Below, in pieces: positions 35,554 to 48,892 of a stretch of DNA of 64,000 nucleotides. The position numbers and the translations under genes were made by a program. Under the pieces are notes generated by a model, which did not search any database, was not told where the DNA came from, and saw nothing but the letters and a program-made list of their open reading frames with translations. Source of the DNA: Aulostomus chinensis (Eukaryota; Chordata; Actinopteri; Syngnathiformes; Aulostomidae); contig JBBMOA010000013.1 in assembly GCA_037954235.1 (NCBI GenBank), forward strand, positions 26,322,692-26,386,691, in the 5' to 3' direction. Each line of letters begins with the position of its first letter. Position 1 is the first letter of the stretch.

Positions 35554-38315
35554 GCTCTCGGAGTGAAGCTAACAGCTGATCCAGAGACGTTTCGGGGGGC
35601 TGCACCCTCTCCGTCTATCGTGGTATCATCCATAGCAACACAAAGTTCGATCAGAGCAAACTTACTGGTGCCGCAGTATCAGGAAGTGGTTTATGTTGCG
35701 GGACTTGCTTGGAATTGAGCCCAACCCATAAGTTAAAATCTCTCTCCAGTACAGACTCCCCTGAAGGGATTTGCTTTGGAACCTGAAAATCCATGAAAGA
35801 CTTTTTCAAAGCGTGCCATTAAAAGTGACATTTAATCCTATAAACACAGTCAGAGGAACACAGCGGAGCCGTGTGGGGACGAGTTCATCAGAGCCGGCCT
35901 GCCTTTCCAGTCCAGTGACCCTTAATGGTTGTGTCTGTTGAGCAGCATGGAGAGGAGCTGACGAGCTTCACCTTAACAGCTCATTGGTGACGGTGGAGAC
36001 CGCTACCTGCTTGTGACCTCGGGTCAAACCGCTGGGTAAAGAACCCGACAGGAAGCAGATCAGTGGACAAGCCGGCCAGCGGGCTGTGTGTTTCTGAAGG
36101 TGATATTCAGCGACTGTCGGCACACGCAAGGAGCACAGCAGTCGAGTCACTAATTGAGTGTTGTGCCAATATCCTGGACAGGTGTTGTGTGTTTCCTATC
36201 AGATGTCAAATTAAGGCGTACGACTCTCCTCTGTGTTCTTGATGGAAATCATTCCATGAAAAACAAACACTGTTAACACACGGCTTATGCTCGAAGATTG
36301 GTGAAGACAAAGAAGCTTTATGAAGACTGACAATTACATCATCACACATCACAACATGGACTTGTGAAACGTCAAAATTGTGGGAGGTACTAAAAGTATT
36401 CTACATGAAGTATCGAGGTACTGCAGAGATATTTTTCAGATCCCCACAGAGAAATCACCCCCTGTTAAAACCTGTATTTATATGTGAGTCGACGTGACGC
36501 AGTCATGATGGTTCCCTCAAAGGCTGAGGATCACATCTGATGTCAGAGCCTCGGTCAAAACCATCGCAGTTTGATGTTTTCAGAATCGTTCAGCTCTACA
36601 AACTAGCGCGCTGTTTCACAAGTAGAAAAATTAAATCTAAATTCAATACATTTGTGAAACATGGAAAAATACTGCGTCCTACTGGTACAATCAAAGTGAA
36701 CAACGTTTCTCCTGAGACTTCACAACCGACTCGTGCGCGTATTTAAATGGCTGTTCTGAAAATAAACGGCTAATAATGTCAACAAACCAGCCGGTCTACC
36801 AGCTGGTCCTCGTGCTCCTCCTCCGTCTCTGTCACCCGCCGATGACAGATGCTCGGATCAGAACCCTCAGATTCTGATTCGGAACACATTGTTGATCCCT
36901 GGAGGAATTCATACTGAGCTCATCCACACACACACACACACACCTCCAACACTAGCACGCGAGGTAGCACAGGGATCAATAGAGGGAAAGCACCAACAGC
37001 AATGAACCAAATGAAACACTTTTATATGAATCACAGTTTCAATAAGCACGTAAAAGCTCTCCTGTGAGAACCAGCCTGACAGTGGAATTCATGACTGATG
37101 TTGAGCGGCGGTTCGATCTGCTGAAGGACACATCAGAATGCCGGCGAGGGGAGCAGCCATCTCACGGGGCGCGCTCAGGTTGGCTCACTGTTCCCTCTCG
37201 CCCCTGAGCTCAAGTTCGCTTCGCCGGACTCCCAATTACTCGGCAGCAGATGTCGCAGCACCATTTAGGCCATTCTCATCCTTCACAACGAGCTGGCAAA
37301 CAGCTGGGAGGGTCAGAAGCCCTTCAGAGAACAAGTGGTAACAATTAGATGGTACAAAAGTTCAGCGTCTCAGTGTGCGTCCACAGCAAGAACGCGACTG
37401 TGTATTTGTGTGTGCGTGTGTTTACGACTTGAAACCCCTTAATCACAATGGCGTTGACCTGCATTGTTCACGGGTGCAAGCAGTGACGTGCTGGGGTGAG
37501 TTATTATCGCTTTCCAGCACAGCAATCAGTGGCTGAAGGCAGCGAAGGGTCCTGAACACCGTGGCAGGTTCTAAAAAGATCTGAGCCTGTAGCCGGACAG
37601 CTACGTCCACAGTTTCCTGTGTTCTGGGACGTCCTTCGGAGCTTCTGTCATTAAAAAAACAGACCCGTTGTGACGAAAATGGCAATGCGTCACGCGGTGG
37701 TCGGTGTAGCTGCTTTTGGTGATTAAAGCCCTAACCTGGACGGCACCGTTCCAAATGTGGCAAAATGTCATTTCTGAGTTCCTGGGTAGGTGCGAGTGTG
37801 TTTGTGTGTGTGTTTTAACACTTTTTTTATTGCGGTGCCATAATCTCGGTCGTCTTAAGCAAGCAGCTCGTGGCACATTGGCAGCAGAAAGTCGATAAAC
37901 CGACTTGACCTGAGAGTCCACAGCAGCTGTGAGTTCCAGATATCATAAAAAGCAGCCATCTATGAAGCGGCTATCTGCCTCCTATTAGATTAAACCCTTC
38001 ACTCCGCTGAAAGCTGGAAACCTGCAACAATAAAACAGATAAAGCATCTTCTGTACCTGCTGCTGCCAGGAAGAGTTAATTAGAAAAAAACTGAAGGGAC
38101 TGAGGCGATGAGCCACAACGACAGTCATCACCTTCATGCTGATTATCAACCAAGAATGAACTTTGACCTCTGCACAGCCTGAAGAAGGTTCTTTTTTTTT
38201 TCAGATCTTGGGGATGATGGAGTTCTTCCTTCATGAGCAAATGACGGCGCAGATTAAGAATTAACTTCAAACCTCCAAAGGTGGAAGTTTACACGAAAAG
38301 CCTGTTGAACTAGAA

Positions 38316-38326
38316 CCCCCCCCCCC
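38316..38326. repeat. poly-C run (11) followed by poly-A
   Basis: Eleven C bases are followed directly by seven A bases. Confidence 0.93.
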
Positions 38327-38995
38327 AAAAAAAGAGGATTTTTGAGAGCTCTGAAGTGGGTTTGACGTCGCCTGACATGGCAACGCTGGGCCTGTTCTTC
38401 CTCTCAAACGCGTCACTCCGTCCTAAACTTAGATGCTGAGGTCAACAGTTACAGCTACACACCAAAAAGGGTCATAAATACCATTAATAAATGTTAATTG
38501 TGATGAAGTCGTGCTTATTTAGCACTCTTACATGTATCTTAGCATTAACTAACCTTTACCAACGTGACCAAAATGAAACTGAACCACATGTGAAGTACGT
38601 GTGTTTTTCCCACATCAAACCTGAACTCTGCACAGAGGAACATTTGGTTTTTGGAAAGCTTTTTTGAGTTTAAGGGCAGAAAGCTGTTACAGAGACAGAT
38701 TTTCCCCCGGAGTGAAATAGATCTCGATAAGAGATGAGATTTACTGTCACTCCGAACCACGTCGCACAGGAAAGTGAAGGATGAGCAACAATACATCAGC
38801 AGCCGGCCACCATGAGGAGATAGCTGGATGAAACACAAGTGGGAGTGAAGTGTATGTGAGTGAGGGTGGCTTTCCAGGAGGCCACAAACAAAACGAAGAA
38901 CTATATTCTTTGTGTGCTGGATGCAACTCAAAAAAATGCTACCCGATCAAACTTGTGTATCTTAAGATGTTTTTTACATTCTGTTTTCTTTGCAG

Positions 38996-39049
38996 GAGGG
39001 TTCGTCTTCATCAGAGGCTGCTGCTGCTGCTGCTGCTGCTGCCAGACAG
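38996..39049 (+). other. candidate small exon with (GCT)8, antisense to htr4
   Basis: A strong acceptor (tttttacattctgttttctttgcag) precedes 54 bases that end at a strong donor (CAG|GTGAGA). The segment holds eight GCT units; all three frames are open, reading EGSSSSE plus poly-Ala plus RQ, a poly-Leu or a poly-Cys. The length is a multiple of three. The splice sites are well above the usual chance level, but no neighbouring exons are recognised. It may be a lncRNA exon, a cryptic exon or chance. Confidence 0.3.
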
Positions 39050-42000
39050 GTGAGAACAGGAGCCCTGAAGTCTGCGTGGCCAGACGAGCGAAGCCAAAAT
39101 CTCCAAAGAGCTCATTAGAAAACAGGCTCTCCTGTCTTTGATAGCTTTGAGCCTTCAGTACGAACAGCGTTCCAGCGCATGGACACCCAACACTTCCCCC
39201 TGATGTTGAGTAAATCTGGAAGTGTGACGTCAGGGCAGTCCCAGATACCATGGCGGATTTTGGATGGCGATAAGTCAGCTACAGCCTGAGTGTTTATTTC
39301 TGCTTGCAGAGGGAAACCACAGTGTTCTAACAGCTCTGATGGTGATTGAACCAATTTTTGTGAAAGAACCGATCGTCATTCTTACATCAGTGCCACAATA
39401 TCGATGCTGAGGCTTTTTACAAAACTGATTTGATCTGATCCATATCACCCAGCTCTAATTCTTTGTGATGAATACGCACGTATTCATTGTATGCCGTGAT
39501 CAAATGGTATGAGGCCGTATGAGGTGAAGCCATTCAGATGTTTGCAGGAAGGAGCCGTCTTCAAAGTAGACCAGTCAACACAGCAGGACGTCGGCTAAAA
39601 ATAGCCTCCATTACATCACAAGTGCACTGGCTGGGCCGGCGCTGACTCACTCCAGCGGATCAGGAGTGAGACATCACAATGGACCTCCAAGAAACCAAGC
39701 GATGCTAAGCTAAATGCTACGGCAGAGATATTCTGAATACTGGGACCAGTATGAGGAACAGGAGCCGTCAGGCTGATGTTTCTGAAGATGAAGGAGTGAT
39801 GATGCAGCGCCACCTTCTGAGGTTTAAACCCACCAGCGAGATTATTTATGCCCCCTGAGCCGCTTGGCCCCCGGGGAACCTCAGCAGGACTCAAACTCCC
39901 TCCAGCCCTCTGAGACTAAACGTTCGCTTCAGAGCTGTTTCACTGTCAGCACGTCTGAGGAGTTCTGATACGATTCAAAGTTGACATAAATCGGTTTTCT
40001 TTGTCTTTGTGGAAGACAAATGGAAAGATACAAAATAGAAAACGTAGCATCAGTGAAACGGCGCACTGGACGATGCTGTTAGGATACTGGTTGGTAGCGC
40101 TGTGACCTCAGAGCGAGACTGGAGTCAGACCAGCGTTAGCGTTAGCCTCCTCACTAGCATGTCCAGGCTGAAGTCCAGGTGTGGGCGGTGCTCACGCAGC
40201 ACAGGTTCGGTTGTGAGGTGCGTGGGTCACCTGCTATCAGGCGCCATGGCCTCCTGCTCGGAAGGAGACTCTCTGAGCGGTAATGACTCGGACTATGGAT
40301 GGATGAATCTTCCCAAGGCTTCGACCACGACATTTTGGACACCGCCATCTTGGGTTTTTGCTACCAAAGGCTGAAGACGATGGCGTTCTGGATCTGACTA
40401 TTGGCTGCTTTTAACAATTTATGGGTGAAACGGCTAATATGTTACTAAATACTCCAGCTGCTCTCCAGATTCTTGTCGGGTGATCAAGTTGTTGTTCATA
40501 AATTGAAATTAAAGCCTCTTGTATATATTCAACCCATAACGTGGATGAATATTTTCTACAATGTTTATAGTAAAATGTTATTTATGAACGTTGCCTGAGC
40601 CACACGCTTGTCTTCATGTGGAGTGTTTTGGACGGACATAATGTTTTACAGCCTCTCATCTTTATAAAAAAAAAAAAAAACCTTAAATCAACAGTAATAA
40701 ATTTAAATAAAAGTTAATCATGCGTTTCCACTGAGGGGACGCGAAACTCTAAATGTAGAAAGAAAATGACTCCTCAGGATTAAAACCCACAAAGGAAGTT
40801 TTCCTCCTCACAGTTTCTCCATGATCACTTTTTAATATTTACAACCAAACAGTCTCCCAGGTCGCCGTTATCCCACTGTAAAACCAGGACATTAATTCAG
40901 CAGATAGTTCATATATTAGCAGGAGACAGTTGGAGCTCTCAGGGAACAGAGTGTGATGGGAAACATGTCCTCTTAAATCAACTCCTGTTGGAGAGCCACT
41001 AAAAATAAGTCTCGCTGGATGCAGATGGAGGAGGAGGCTGTGGGGAAATGAGTTTGCTGGCTGGAATAAAACAACTTCTTAATGAAGGTTTTCATCCAAA
41101 ACCCAACTCAACCAAAATAGGATCTGAATTCCATCCTCACTGGAAGAAAAATAAAAATACGTGAATTGATTCCATTTTCTACCTCTCATCCTGTCAGCGG
41201 AGACGTTCACCTGTGCGTGTTTCGGTGGACGTACCAGCTGGAGGACAGCGTGGCGTCTAGGGAAAGAGCTATGGGTCTGAGGGGTCAGAGGTCGCGACCT
41301 TGGTGTGACTTTCCAGCCCTGTCTCGCCGCTGCACTCCGTGTCAGCTAAATAAAATGTGTTTTCAGTCTGTGTGTGTGAGACTGAGGTGCCATCTCAGCA
41401 GCCGGCTGTTATTGACTACCCCGACAGCTTTGCCAGGATAAACTGATGAGTTCACAGCGACCTCACAACCGAAGGTAAACAGTTTGCAGACTGGCGTTCG
41501 TGGAGTGATGTTCAAGTGTCAGCAGCTCCAGGAATGCTCGTCTTTCTCTGTTTGTCTCTCTGTCTTCGCTACAGAGCGCGACAACCTCTCCGCTGGCTCA
41601 CCCTCTCGTAAATTTCATTTGACTTCTCTTCTCTCTCCTTCTCTGTCTGTCTGCCCTGTGAGAGCAGAGGGCCGCTGGTGGCTGCTCATCGTTTTCTCAA
41701 AAGAACAAAATCCATGCAGATGAGCAAAACGTCAGTGGTGTGTTTTCCCACGCGGAACATCTGGAAACGCACCGTCAGATCCAACGGCTCACACTCCCTT
41801 TGACTCGTCTCCTGACTCCTCGTCGAGGTCCTGAGCCACGTACTACAGTTCCGTCTCTGTCAGCAACGATCGTAAACTTTTCTGCCCTGCGTCGGACAGT
41901 TTAATAGGCACACAGGTTTTTGGGGGGGAATTTCTGGAACACACCGAAGAGTGTTAAAGAAGCAGTCAAAAAAACAGAAGTTGCTCCAAACCCAACGTAA

Positions 42001-44817
42001 GTCATTTTCCGAACCTCTGACGCAAAACTTAAGCACCTTTCATCACCACCCGTCTCACACATCAATGTGGAAAGGCAGTCTCCCGTTAACGCGACACGTC
42101 GGTGGAGCTGTGGAGGACGGCGGCGGCGCAAAGTTACATGAGCCCACGTGCGGCTCGCCGTCTGCCGCGAACCAGCACTTCTGTGAAGAGCTTGAGTCCT
42201 TGAACCTCCGCCGACGACCTCGTCTGGTCTTGACTGAATTCAAACACATTATCACTCTGCTGCTGTTTGAAGCAACTGAAACAGTCTCTTTCTGTCGCTT
42301 TTCCAGCCTGGTGAAGTGTTGCTTCACGGCTGGTTGAGGGCCGCCTTTATACATCACCTTTATCCTGACAAAGCCTCAAATTCACACACCCACACACATT
42401 CATACGCCAGTGGCATACGGAGCAGCGCCGCCATGCTAAGTGTTGACCTCCAGAGCAGAGACGCATTTCTCTGGGTTGTCATTAAGCTGCAGGCCAGTTT
42501 TTGTCCACTTATTTTGTTTTGTTTTTGTGGTCGAACAGCAGCAAAGTTTTACTCCTACTATTTAAAAGCTACAATACTTGGACCGTAATCGTCGGTCGCC
42601 TTGCAGGGACGGAGGAAATTAAAGACATCTATCAAACCACTCTGGGATAACCAAGACATTCACTGTGCCAGAAAACACCGAGAGCGAGTTCATAAAGAAG
42701 CAGCCATGCTAACCTGTGCGTAGTACATGAATAAAAAATACCTCTTCAAGCAATTTACTGCAGAATTTGAAGTCTTTAGTTGCCTTTCCTTGGGCTACGG
42801 GTTGGAATCTCGCCAAGACGCTGCGCAGGCCTTCATAAAGTCCTCCACATAGCACTCGTCCTGATGAGGATCTGACTTCATTTATGATCAATTGTTATTT
42901 TTTGGAGACATGAAGAGAAATTAAAAAAACAAAATTTGTTTGAGTGCTGCTGTTTCTACACTGTGTGTTGTTTCAGGTAATTAGAAGAGCCGGTGGAAGA
43001 GCTGAGAGAGTGAGAGTGTCGGTGTGACAATCCACAGAGTGACAGCAATCAATCCACTGTGGCGTGGACGTGCAGGCGCCTGGACGACCGCGTGAGGGAG
43101 CTGGGACCCTCTGACGAGAGTTTTTGTTCTGGGGAACATCTCTGAGATCCGCCGAGATCGGAACTTTACAGCACCTCGCCAGAGGTGCTTACCAGCAGCC
43201 GCGGCGCCGTCTAAAGGCCCGCGAATAAAGTCACTGGCACGTGAGTACACACGTCCATTTAAATAAAACTATTCCCATTATTTACATGTGTTTTCCTGTA
43301 TGTTAAAAAGTGTGAACATCTTATCAGCTAGTTTCTATGATGATACTAGCATGCATAAATATCGGTTACATCAGTGTGGCGTTAACCATGCTTTTGTATT
43401 TTTTTATTTTTTTAAATTCCGGTTATTTGTTCAGAAGCTCAGGACACAACAAGCGAGCAGCAGGGGAAACAGGTGCACAAGTATTTAAAAGGGATTCTAG
43501 TATTTTGTGTGTGTGTTTGCGCACTAATGAGTGTGTAATGAGTGCAGTTGGGCCGCACCTGCTGCTCCATCATGGCTCAGGTGTCTACTGAGGTTTAATC
43601 TGTCCATCGTCCTAGTGGTGAAACCTCCGGAGCGCCTTGAGGCTCAAGAATGACCTGAAAACAATACGATGGTCAAAGGTCAAGGTCACCGTGGCAGGCG
43701 TACAACCACGATGCCGTATGTCTAGTTTTTCCCCTTTTTTTTGGGACGCTTTAAATTCAAGTGGAATTAATGTCAGTGTTTGTGTTCCCAGTTGGACTCT
43801 CCGTCTGCCGTCGCTCAGGGTTTTTCTCATCCGCTCCCATTTTTCTAATGAGCTTCTAGCAACTGCCTGCCCAAATTGTATCATCCGGTATGGCGTCCAT
43901 GCTCCAGCGTCTTAACAGTGAATAAATGCCATGATTATCTTCTAGGGGAAAACCATGAATCACCTCTGAGGTCTGAAATCAGAGAGATTTAAAGCGTCTG
44001 GCCGGTTGTCCTGGCTCTCCTCGGTCCACGCTGGTTACAGCAGTCTGGTGTAGACGTCCCTCAGAGACGCGTTTTAACGCCAGCTTCAGTCTGACACACA
44101 CGTTCCTGTCTGCATCGCTCACTCACTCATTAAAACCCACAACACCGGACACCTGAGCGATGCTTCTCCAAACCCCCGTTGCTCCTTCGGGACCACGCTA
44201 GCCGTCAGACAGAAAGACTTGATGTGAACACACAGTACGCAGAGTTTAGTCCGAGTCAGCCCAGAGGTCACTGCTCGACTCCTGGCCCGGTTCAAGCATC
44301 TGGGTAAACAGAAACAGTCCGACCGTGTCTCACACACACCAGCGCCTCAGAGGGAAGCTCACTGCAGTGACTTCTCTCAGGAAACATCATGTTGCATGTT
44401 CTCCTCCGCGGGGGGTTAGTTCTGGGTCCCTCCACCATCAAAGTGTGAAATAATCCAGTCAGAGGTCCCGACCGAGGCACTGGGAAGAACCGGAGCTGGT
44501 TCCCGGCAGCGGGGGCCCCTCATCGTCCCTGGAGGTGGTTGAAGCAAACCCTGATTTAGGAACCCGTCTTTGAGGAGGGGTCAAACATCTGCATCTGGGT
44601 CTGACTCGAGTCAACGGCTTAAATCTACAACCTCAGTATTTATTTTCTTTAAGAAAAGCCAAAAACAAACCACAACACACACGACACCCTCCACAAAGAA
44701 CCTGGTCCTCCATGAGGCTATATTTGTAACGTTGTGTTTGTTATTGTCTCGTCTGTTTTTACATCGACCAGAATAAACTGAATTTCCCTGCTGGATAATG
44801 AATGCCGTCTAATATAA

Positions 44818-44820
<3 letters not shown>

Positions 44821-44875
<55 letters not shown>
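44821..44875. repeat. (TG)23(AG)n compound microsatellite
   Basis: Twenty-three TG units run directly into about five AG units. Confidence 0.96.
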
Positions 44876-44876
<1 letters not shown>

Positions 44877-46738
44877 GACTGACGGGTCTTCATAAATCCT
44901 TCACACCATCCTCCAGCCTCCCTCTTCCTTGAATACAACAGTGGTCGTACGCGTCCTCAGTCCTGACCCTGCGCTCCCCCTCGCCCCTGCTAACAAGCAA
45001 TGTGTTATTGTATCATTTCGCACTCAAAGGCAGAGCCCCGGGCCTCCCTCTTTCAGGACACGTCTGATGACATTCATCAGTTCGTAGGCAATCGGCTGTA
45101 GTAAACATTGCATCCCTTAGTCAGGTCAGCGTCGTGTGCAGCTTCAGGATCTCACTTATCCCTCCAGAGTTCAACTGCTGCTTTTTTTAGCCCCTTTTTC
45201 CTCTCTGGCTTCATCTGCTTGGCTTGGCTTTCTGGGTTTGATGTTAAAAGCTGGTAAAAGTACACGTGTGCCTGAACTTGTGCTCCCCGGGGCGAGCGTC
45301 TACTCAGGAATGGAGAGGGGATCGCCGCTGCTCCGGCCATGTAGCATCTGCGATGTGCCACGCGAGGCTAACTGCTCTCAGGCTTCACTCACCTCTTCAC
45401 TACGTTTTGCTTCCTAACACAGAAGGAGAAGCTTTTTTCTCTGAATATAAAACCAGCCTGGTTGACTGGAACCTTCAGATAAATGAGCCAGGCTCCGACG
45501 GCCCCGAGGCCGCCGCCACCGAGGGGAGAAACTTGTTACATGGCTGTCGATGACCTTGACTGTTGACCACCAAAACCTGCTGTTCATCCCTGAGTCCAGT
45601 AGACGACGATGCTACGTTTGTGAGGAACCCCCTCAAGGCCCTCCAGGGACATCCTGTCAACTTGACGTGACCTCGACCGTCAGCATCTTCCCAAATCCCC
45701 GTCCCAGTTGAAGTTCCCTCACAGCAGACCTGACCACACCAGCGCCCTGCTTCTTGTTGTTGTGCGAGCCCTGGCGTGGAAGGTTACGCCCAGCTGTACT
45801 CCGTCTGCCACAGTGCCGTTAAAGTGGCTCCGCCATTGTGATGCTTTGCTTGTTTATAATGAAACTAAGAACGCCGCTCGGAGTTTTTGTCCTGACGTCC
45901 AATGACAGGCGCCCACTGAGCATGCTCAGTAGACATCCTCCTGCCAGCGAGGTCAATGTCATGACATATACAAACTCCATAAACAGTGAAAGGCGGCATT
46001 GAGCTCCATCACCGTGTGACTTCATCTGCTTGAATGTTCATGACGGTGAGAATATGAGGCTCATGGCCTCAGCATCGGGAGCTGATCCGCGTTCTGTTAA
46101 TGTGTCGTTGGCGCTGGGATGTTGGCTTGGTTCCGATCCTGCAGGCATTAATTTTTGTGCGTTGACTGTAAATTGAATTGAGTTAATGTGCAGCTGGCTG
46201 CATGTCAGGGGGGGGCAGGGAGTGGGGGGTCCTGGCCACGACTGAATTTTGTTCCCGGTACATCTCCCATCTCTCTCACATGATCCTACCAGAGCCGGTG
46301 CACTTAGCTAACACACACGCCGCGTCCTGGCGGGCTCCTCCTGGATGCGTGTAACTGTGTTAACAAATTTGTATGCTCGAGTTCTCTCTTCTCTCCTTTG
46401 ACGCAGCTGCAGGGAGGGTTTGTTCTGAGCGCCGCGTGGGTGCAGACGGCCCTGTGTGTCTGAACACATCGTGGACGCACAGAAGACTGAAGCTGCTCTG
46501 CTAACGTACTGCTCAGCCTACTTAAGCCTGCCGTGCGTGCGTGAGTGTGTGTGCGAGAAAGAGAGATAGTGAGGAAAGCTGAACAACAGTTTCAAGTCCT
46601 CCAGACAGTTGAACACTCATAATGGTGAAAATCTACAATCCAAACCAGGTGGCGAGCAGACACAGACAGTCGCTTCATGAAATGTAGACACACCTTAGAA
46701 TAAATGCCAGAAACCAGAGTGAATCAACACGAGGCAGC

Positions 46739-47245
46739 GACCGTGTTCAGGCGGCTCCGCTTTCATAGCTTTTGCTCCGGTCGGCTTAATCGACACATCA
46801 GCACAGTCTCACTAGTATTTGTCACAGACCGACATTTGGTCGACTCCCCGATGACGTCCTCGGCCGCCGTTGAGGACACCCCTGCTGCAGCGCTGGACAA
46901 CGTAGGGGCAAATCTGTCTGCTTTGGATTTTGACGATAGGGGATTAGCGATCCAGGCAACGCGATGTTGCCCCGTTCCCTAACGACACCAAAAAAACCAT
47001 TAGTTAAGTAAGCAAAAGCAGACAGAATGCAAAATTGTAGGACAGAGTCACGCGTTGCTGGTTGAAATGGATGAGAACGTTGGAGACACAACCATGCGAC
47101 GCAGAGGGGGACCGTCGGCTGGGGACGTCACAGGGGATTTGACCAAACGTCGGTCTTTGACGAAGAGGAGTGAGACTCTGATATACCAGTTAAACCAGCT
47201 CGTGTTCGCATTAATACCAGTGAGAGCCGGAGCTGTTGAGCACGC
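46739..47245. mobile_element. degenerate fold-back element with arms of about 200 bp
   Basis: The left arm (about 46739-46965) matches the reverse complement of the right arm (about 47044-47245). The core GTCTCACT...GACCGACATTTGGTC...GACGTCC (46806-46860) pairs with 47117-47176. Outer matches include GTGTTCAGGCGGCTCCG with GTGCTCAACAGCTCCG. Most mismatches are transitions, as expected for old CpG decay. Short open frames on opposite strands encode similar peptides (VSLVFVTDRHLVDSPMTS and VSLLFVKDRRLVKSPVTS), which follows from the inversion. A spacer of about 80 bases separates the arms. It is probably a palindromic MITE; the superfamily is unknown. Confidence 0.75.
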
Positions 47246-48176
47246 GTGTCTGCTGGGGGTCATTTGACCCGGAATCAGGCGAAGACTGAACCTTGAAAGG
47301 GGTGCTTTGCTGTTGTTCTGAACAATATACCAGCCAACTCTGATGGCCCAGGGCGCTGAATTCCCCAAAAAATGAGTGTTGCAGCTTCAGTTGACTGCTT
47401 TCACATTAATGACGCGAACATCTGCTTTTTTTAAAGCACCGAAGGAGCTCAGTTTGCCTAAAACATCTGTTGATGGGTGAAGATTGGGGAAAATGTCAAA
47501 AAAAATAAAGTATAAACCACGTGATTCTAAATAAATATGGATTTTAGGAGACCCTGCGTCATGATAAAAGTCAAGGAAGAGCAAAGTCGCAGACACATTG
47601 TTCCTCGTGTTTCAGCTTGAAGGAAGTGCCTGAGTCTGATTGGAGGTGAAGGCAGACTCCAGCAGCCTGCAGCCTGCATGCATAAATCATGAGGGAATAC
47701 ATTTGCTTTCTCACTTTTTGGGAATTTAGCTGGCACTTTCACTTGGAGTGACTTAGAGAGAGTGTACAAACAGAAGGCCCCCAACTGAAATGACCTCATA
47801 TTTACTGGAAAACAACAGCAAAGGAGCAGCGGACAACTTGCAAATCAGCCTCAGCCTCGTCTTAACATCACGATCCATGTAATTACAGTCGAATCGTCTT
47901 CCATGTGCTGTTGGTCAGTCTCTTCAGTGTAGCCCGTCCACTGCTCTTTCACTGCGGTGCCTTTCCTGTTTTTTCCCAGGCGTAAAGTTTCCTCCACCCC
48001 GGTGGTCGGTAAGCAGCCATAAATCAACGGCAGCAGCGACTTCCATAAATTTCCACTCCCGCTTCTCCTCTTTTGTGCTTTTAAAAAGGAAAGTCTTAAA
48101 ATAGTGGCAAACGTGTATGTGTCACTTTCCTTTGTCACTTTGGTGCAAAACAAAACACACGCACACACATGCGTGG

Positions 48177-48178
<2 letters not shown>

Positions 48179-48210
<32 letters not shown>
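48179..48210. repeat. (AC)16 microsatellite
   Basis: This is a pure run of 16 AC units; degenerate CA-rich sequence precedes it from 48150. Confidence 0.95.
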
Positions 48211-48213
<3 letters not shown>

Positions 48214-48379
48214 GCATCTATTAGAAGTGAAAAAGTGATTTACTGTTGTAGTTTTGTTCTTACATACTTTCGTGAAACGTCTCGGTTTGGTTTTCGGGTC
48301 GAATGAAGTTGTCTCTGCTCACACTGACTCTCTGTTCACCGACTGCCTGCCTGAAGTGAAACACCGAAAATAAACACAC

Positions 48380-48560
48380 TCCTTCTCTCTCTGTCCCCCT
48401 CTCCTCTCTCTCTCACCCACACAGCGCTGCTGTTTCTCAGCCCGCTCTCCCCGATCTGCCTCTCTTTCACTCACTCGTACTCACTTCCTGCAAACATCTC
48501 TCCCTGTACTGTTGGTGAACTCTCTCCGCTCCTCTCTCTCTCTCTCTCTCTCTCATCACT
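48380..48560. repeat. pyrimidine-rich tract with (CT)n
   Basis: The stretch is dominated by CT-rich sequence and ends in a (CT) run at about 48533-48553. It is purine-rich on the htr4 sense strand and could adopt triplex structure; no gene is visible. Confidence 0.8.
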
Positions 48561-48718
48561 CTTCCGGCGTCCCTCTCTATCTCTCTGACCTCCTCCTCTT
48601 CATTCATTCATTTGTTCTAATTGCTCAGTTACTGTAACTTCGATACGCAGGTGCGTTAATGACCTTGCATTAATGCACCTGTTTTATCCATCTGGACAAT
48701 TTAGTCTTAGTAGCAGGG

Positions 48719-48720
<2 letters not shown>

Positions 48721-48769
<49 letters not shown>
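48721..48769. repeat. (GT)24 microsatellite
   Basis: This is a pure run of about 24 GT units. Confidence 0.97.
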
Positions 48770-48771
<2 letters not shown>

Positions 48772-48874
48772 CACGCGCATAGCTCTGACACCACTCCTTC
48801 CTCCTGCAGGTTTTCATGACAAAAAACAGACGAATCACAGCAAAGTGATTTGGGTGTAGCAGGTTGTAAATGGC

Positions 48875-48892
48875 GGGGGGGGGGGGGGGGGG
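48875..48892. repeat. poly-G run (18)
   Basis: This is an uninterrupted run of 18 G bases. Confidence 0.95.

Noticed and set aside
45370..45430. Possible 21-base minus-strand microexon between an acceptor (cttctccttctgtgttag) and a donor (GAGGTGAGT)
   Set aside because: Contains stops in useful frames and could be chance; it might be an untranslated exon but nothing else supports it.
46704..47368. Apparent homologous proteins on opposite strands
   Set aside because: The similarity is explained by the inverted arms of the fold-back element, not by a duplicated gene.
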